Source of the DNA: an uncultured Vogesella sp.
GTDB taxonomy: Bacteria > Pseudomonadota > Gammaproteobacteria > Burkholderiales > Chromobacteriaceae
NCBI GenBank assembly: GCA_946479405.1
Contig: CAMLGD010000149.1
Coordinates: 1 to 8,205 of the forward strand
Direction: 5' to 3'
DNA: 8,205 nucleotides
The position numbers were made by a program, and so were the translations under genes. Shown here one piece after another: positions 7,055 through 8,205 of this stretch. The notes beneath the pieces were generated by a model. That model made no database searches. It had not been told where the DNA came from and saw nothing but the letters and a program-made list of their open reading frames with translations. Each line of letters opens with the position of its first letter. Position 1 is the stretch's first letter.

Positions 7055-7260
7055 GTCGCGTTCTGAATGCCTGCTGGTCGATGAGGTCGCAGCAAACTTG
7101 GTGGGCATCCCGTGGCTGAGTCGCCCCTAATTTTGTAAATACTTTACTGGTCGCTTCTTAATTCGCAAGCAGCTATCTGCCAATAAAAGGGTAATAGCCG
7201 CGCTTGCCGACGATCGACTACCTGCCCAAGGTGGACAGATTGCAGATCAGCCTTAGTGGC

Positions 7261-7279
7261 CACAGGGACGCACCCTGTG
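7261..7279. repeat. Inverted repeat CACAGGG-N5-CCCTGTG
   Basis: Perfect 7-bp arms surround a 5-nt loop in the gene-free spacer. No T-run follows on either side, so it does not look like an intrinsic terminator. It overlaps the 8-bp palindrome GTGGCCAC at 7256-7263. Confidence 0.5.
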
Positions 7280-7296
7280 CAACGTCAGCAATCAGA

Positions 7297-7306
7297 CCGC
7301 TAGCGG
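7297..7306. repeat. 10-bp palindrome CCGCTAGCGG
   Basis: A perfect 10-bp palindrome 17 nt after the previous inverted repeat. Alone it could be chance in GC-rich DNA. Confidence 0.35.
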
Positions 7307-7341
7307 CCCGTGGCGATAACCCCAGCCGGAATGACTGTTTT

Positions 7342-7356
7342 CCTCGGTAACTGAGG
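7342..7356. repeat. 15-bp near-palindrome CCTCGGTAACTGAGG
   Basis: The arms pair at six of seven positions, with one G-T mismatch, around a central A. It resembles an operator in size and shape, but no gene start lies nearby. Confidence 0.35.
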
Positions 7357-7388
7357 GTGGCTCTCGAAAACCTGCCCGGATACTTCAC

Positions 7389-7715
7389 CTACCTTGCCGA
7401 CTGTTCAATCGGAAGGCGCATCCGATACAGCGTGATGGCTTGTACCGCAAGCGCGCAAATCATTGCCTCTCCAGCAGCAAACAAGCCAAACCTTGTCAGC
7501 CCAAGACTCAACACATAGAAAAATGCGGCAAAGCCCAACAGCCCTGCCAACATGCCCCGCAACATGGTTGATCATGCGATGAGAGAAACCGCAAGAATGG
7601 TTGCCATGAAAGGGCAAGGCGCCAGCACCCCGCTGCTACCAGGGCCAGCATGCGGGGCAAGCAGCGTCACGCCAACCACCAGGCCGAAAACCCTCGGTGG
7701 GCAGTCTACGTCTGG
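7389..7715 (-). pseudogene. Decayed small integral-membrane protein gene
   Basis: One minus-strand frame reads as hydrophobic membrane protein from about 7700 to a TAG at 7389-7391, broken only by an in-frame TGA at 7572-7574. Before the TGA it reads VFGLVVGVTLLAPH, then GVLAPCPFMATILAVSLIA. After it come STMLRGMLAGLLGFAAFFYVLS and FAAGEAMICALAVQAITLYRM. The pieces share a frame and look like three or four transmembrane helices of one protein. It resembles unnamed small membrane proteins with a LRG-x(3)-G-x(3)-A-FF pattern, by recollection only. No start or N-terminal region is visible: a TAG closes the frame at 7716-7718, and upstream sequence does not continue the pattern. I read it as a 5'-truncated gene with a nonsense mutation. 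A short real peptide starting at the ATG at 7565 (57 residues) is possible but less likely. Confidence 0.55.
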
Positions 7716-7746
7716 CTACGGTGGGTTAGTATGGTTAGAGGGGGGC

Positions 7747-7775
7747 TGTCAGCAGGGGGCTGGTTGACGCTGACA
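7747..7775. repeat. Inverted repeat TGTCAGC-N15-GCTGACA upstream of the permease
   Basis: Perfect 7-bp arms (7747-7753 and 7769-7775) lie about 140 nt before the permease ATG. GGGGGCTG also occurs twice here (7741-7748 and 7755-7762). It could be an operator for the permease gene or a leftover element end at the border of the decayed gene. The rest of 7776-7913 shows no convincing -35/-10 pair: TTGACT at 7847-7852 has no good -10 partner. Confidence 0.35.
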
Positions 7776-7913
7776 ATGTTTTCCACGGTTGCCAATATCT
7801 GATAGTGGCAGTTCAAGTCATCCCTTATTTTTTCCCTCATAGACCGTTGACTCGTCTTCAGACTGAGCATGGTCTTACGGAAATACTCATTACACATCCG
7901 GGTGGGGAGAAAT

Positions 7914-8205
7914 ATGGAAATCGAGAACAGAAGTGTCGAGTTCATTCCAGAGAATGAACGTTACGGTTCGGCCAAACGGCTGTTTACCATTTGGTGTAGC
8001 GCCAATATGCAGGTGACCACCATGGTGATTGGGGCGCTGGGCGTAGTGGCAGGGCTTAATCTTGGCTGGACCTTTATCGGGCTGATCCTGGGTAACCTGA
8101 TCGGTTCCATTTTCATGGCGGCTCACTCCGCGCAAGGCCCGCATCTGGGGATTCCGCAGATGATTCAAAGCCGGGCGCAGTTTGGCGTGATCGGCGCCGG
8201 GGTGC
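7914..8205 (+). CDS. NCS1-family permease (cytosine/purine-type), C-terminus beyond window edge
   Basis: The first 97 residues are present and the frame runs off the right edge. Features typical of the NCS1 nucleobase:cation symporters are the N-terminal VEFIPENERYGSAKRLFTIW, TM1 with NMQVTTMVIGALGV (31-44), TM2 (LGWTFIGLILGNLIGSIFMA), and the loop HSAQGPHLGIPQMIQSRAQFG (71-91), whose QGPHLGIPQM stretch is a strong family mark. Family members move cytosine, purines, allantoin, hydantoins or thiamine-like compounds with H+ or Na+. The substrate cannot be told from this fragment. GGGGAG at 7904-7909 is 4 nt from the ATG. It is read away from the regulator, 859 nt downstream of it, with no evidence that it belongs to the gentisate system. 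Confidence 0.9.
   Translation, partial: MEIENRSVEFIPENERYGSAKRLFTIWCSANMQVTTMVIGALGVVAGLNLGWTFIGLILGNLIGSIFMAAHSAQGPHLGIPQMIQSRAQFGVIGAGV

Larger units (their letters stand above)
7055..7388. other. Gene-free spacer with small dyads
   Basis: I find no credible gene here on either strand. The longest open stretch between stops that I read in the left-to-right direction (about 7197-7345) is roughly 50 codons without a start signal or recognisable motif. The part at about 7125-7195 is clearly more AT-rich than the flanks. The right half holds several short inverted repeats, listed separately. I see no clear intrinsic terminator for the regulator gene. Confidence 0.6.

Noticed and set aside
6086..7108. 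340-residue open frame antisense to the LysR regulator gene
   Set aside because: Arg/His/Gln-rich with no domain pattern, and it covers a complete LysR gene on the other strand with a good ribosome site.
7052..7125. Repeated TGAGTCGC (7052-7059 and 7118-7125) as a possible target-site duplication
   Set aside because: The enclosed 58 bp has no terminal inverted repeats or transposase, and the first copy overlaps the regulator's stop codon. Chance is the simpler explanation.
7405..7617. 70-residue minus-strand frame (His/Cys/Trp-rich)
   Set aside because: It is a shadow of the decayed membrane-protein frame on the same strand, whose composition is far more protein-like.
7706..7945. 79-residue minus-strand frame overlapping the permease start
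   Set aside because: No recognisable motif, and it overlaps the well-supported NCS1 gene and its ribosome site.
1..8205. CRISPR arrays, tRNA or rRNA genes, intact insertion sequences
   Set aside because: No regularly spaced repeats, cloverleaf pattern, rRNA sequence or transposase motifs were seen on either strand.

Overview
The window reads as GC-rich proteobacterial DNA. The gene set (GSH-dependent maleylpyruvate isomerase, NagR/NahR-type LysR regulator, slipin) fits a betaproteobacterium, possibly Neisseriales or Burkholderiales. That placement is inference from gene content and codon bias. I could not test it by comparison.

Layout. (1) Positions 1-580, minus strand: the N-terminal part of a slipin/stomatin-like SPFH membrane protein, cut by the window edge. 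(2) Positions 852-5956, minus strand: a tight five-gene run read from right to left as gentisate 1,2-dioxygenase, 3-hydroxybenzoate 6-monooxygenase, GSH-dependent maleylpyruvate isomerase, fumarylpyruvate hydrolase and an aromatic-acid MFS transporter. (3) Positions 5957-6127: a divergent control region with two overlapping back-to-back promoter candidates and a perfect 15-bp LysR-type dyad. (4) Positions 6128-7054, plus strand: a NagR/NahR/DntR-like LysR regulator. (5) Positions 7055-7913: a gene-poor stretch with several small dyads and the in-frame but interrupted remains of a small membrane-protein gene on the minus strand. (6) Positions 7914-8205, plus strand: the start of an NCS1-family (cytosine/purine-type) permease, cut by the window edge.

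How it works together. The transporter would import 3-hydroxybenzoate. The flavin monooxygenase para-hydroxylates it to gentisate, the bicupin dioxygenase opens the ring to maleylpyruvate, the zeta-like GST isomerizes this to fumarylpyruvate, and the FAH-fold hydrolase cuts it to fumarate and pyruvate. The route from uptake to central metabolites is therefore complete in one operon. The divergent LysR protein is the obvious candidate regulator.

The core is a known pathway (mhb/nag/xln-type clusters), not a new system. The points most worth a second look are the unusually legible LysR control region, the decaying membrane-protein gene at 7389-7715, and the dyad cluster at 7256-7356.
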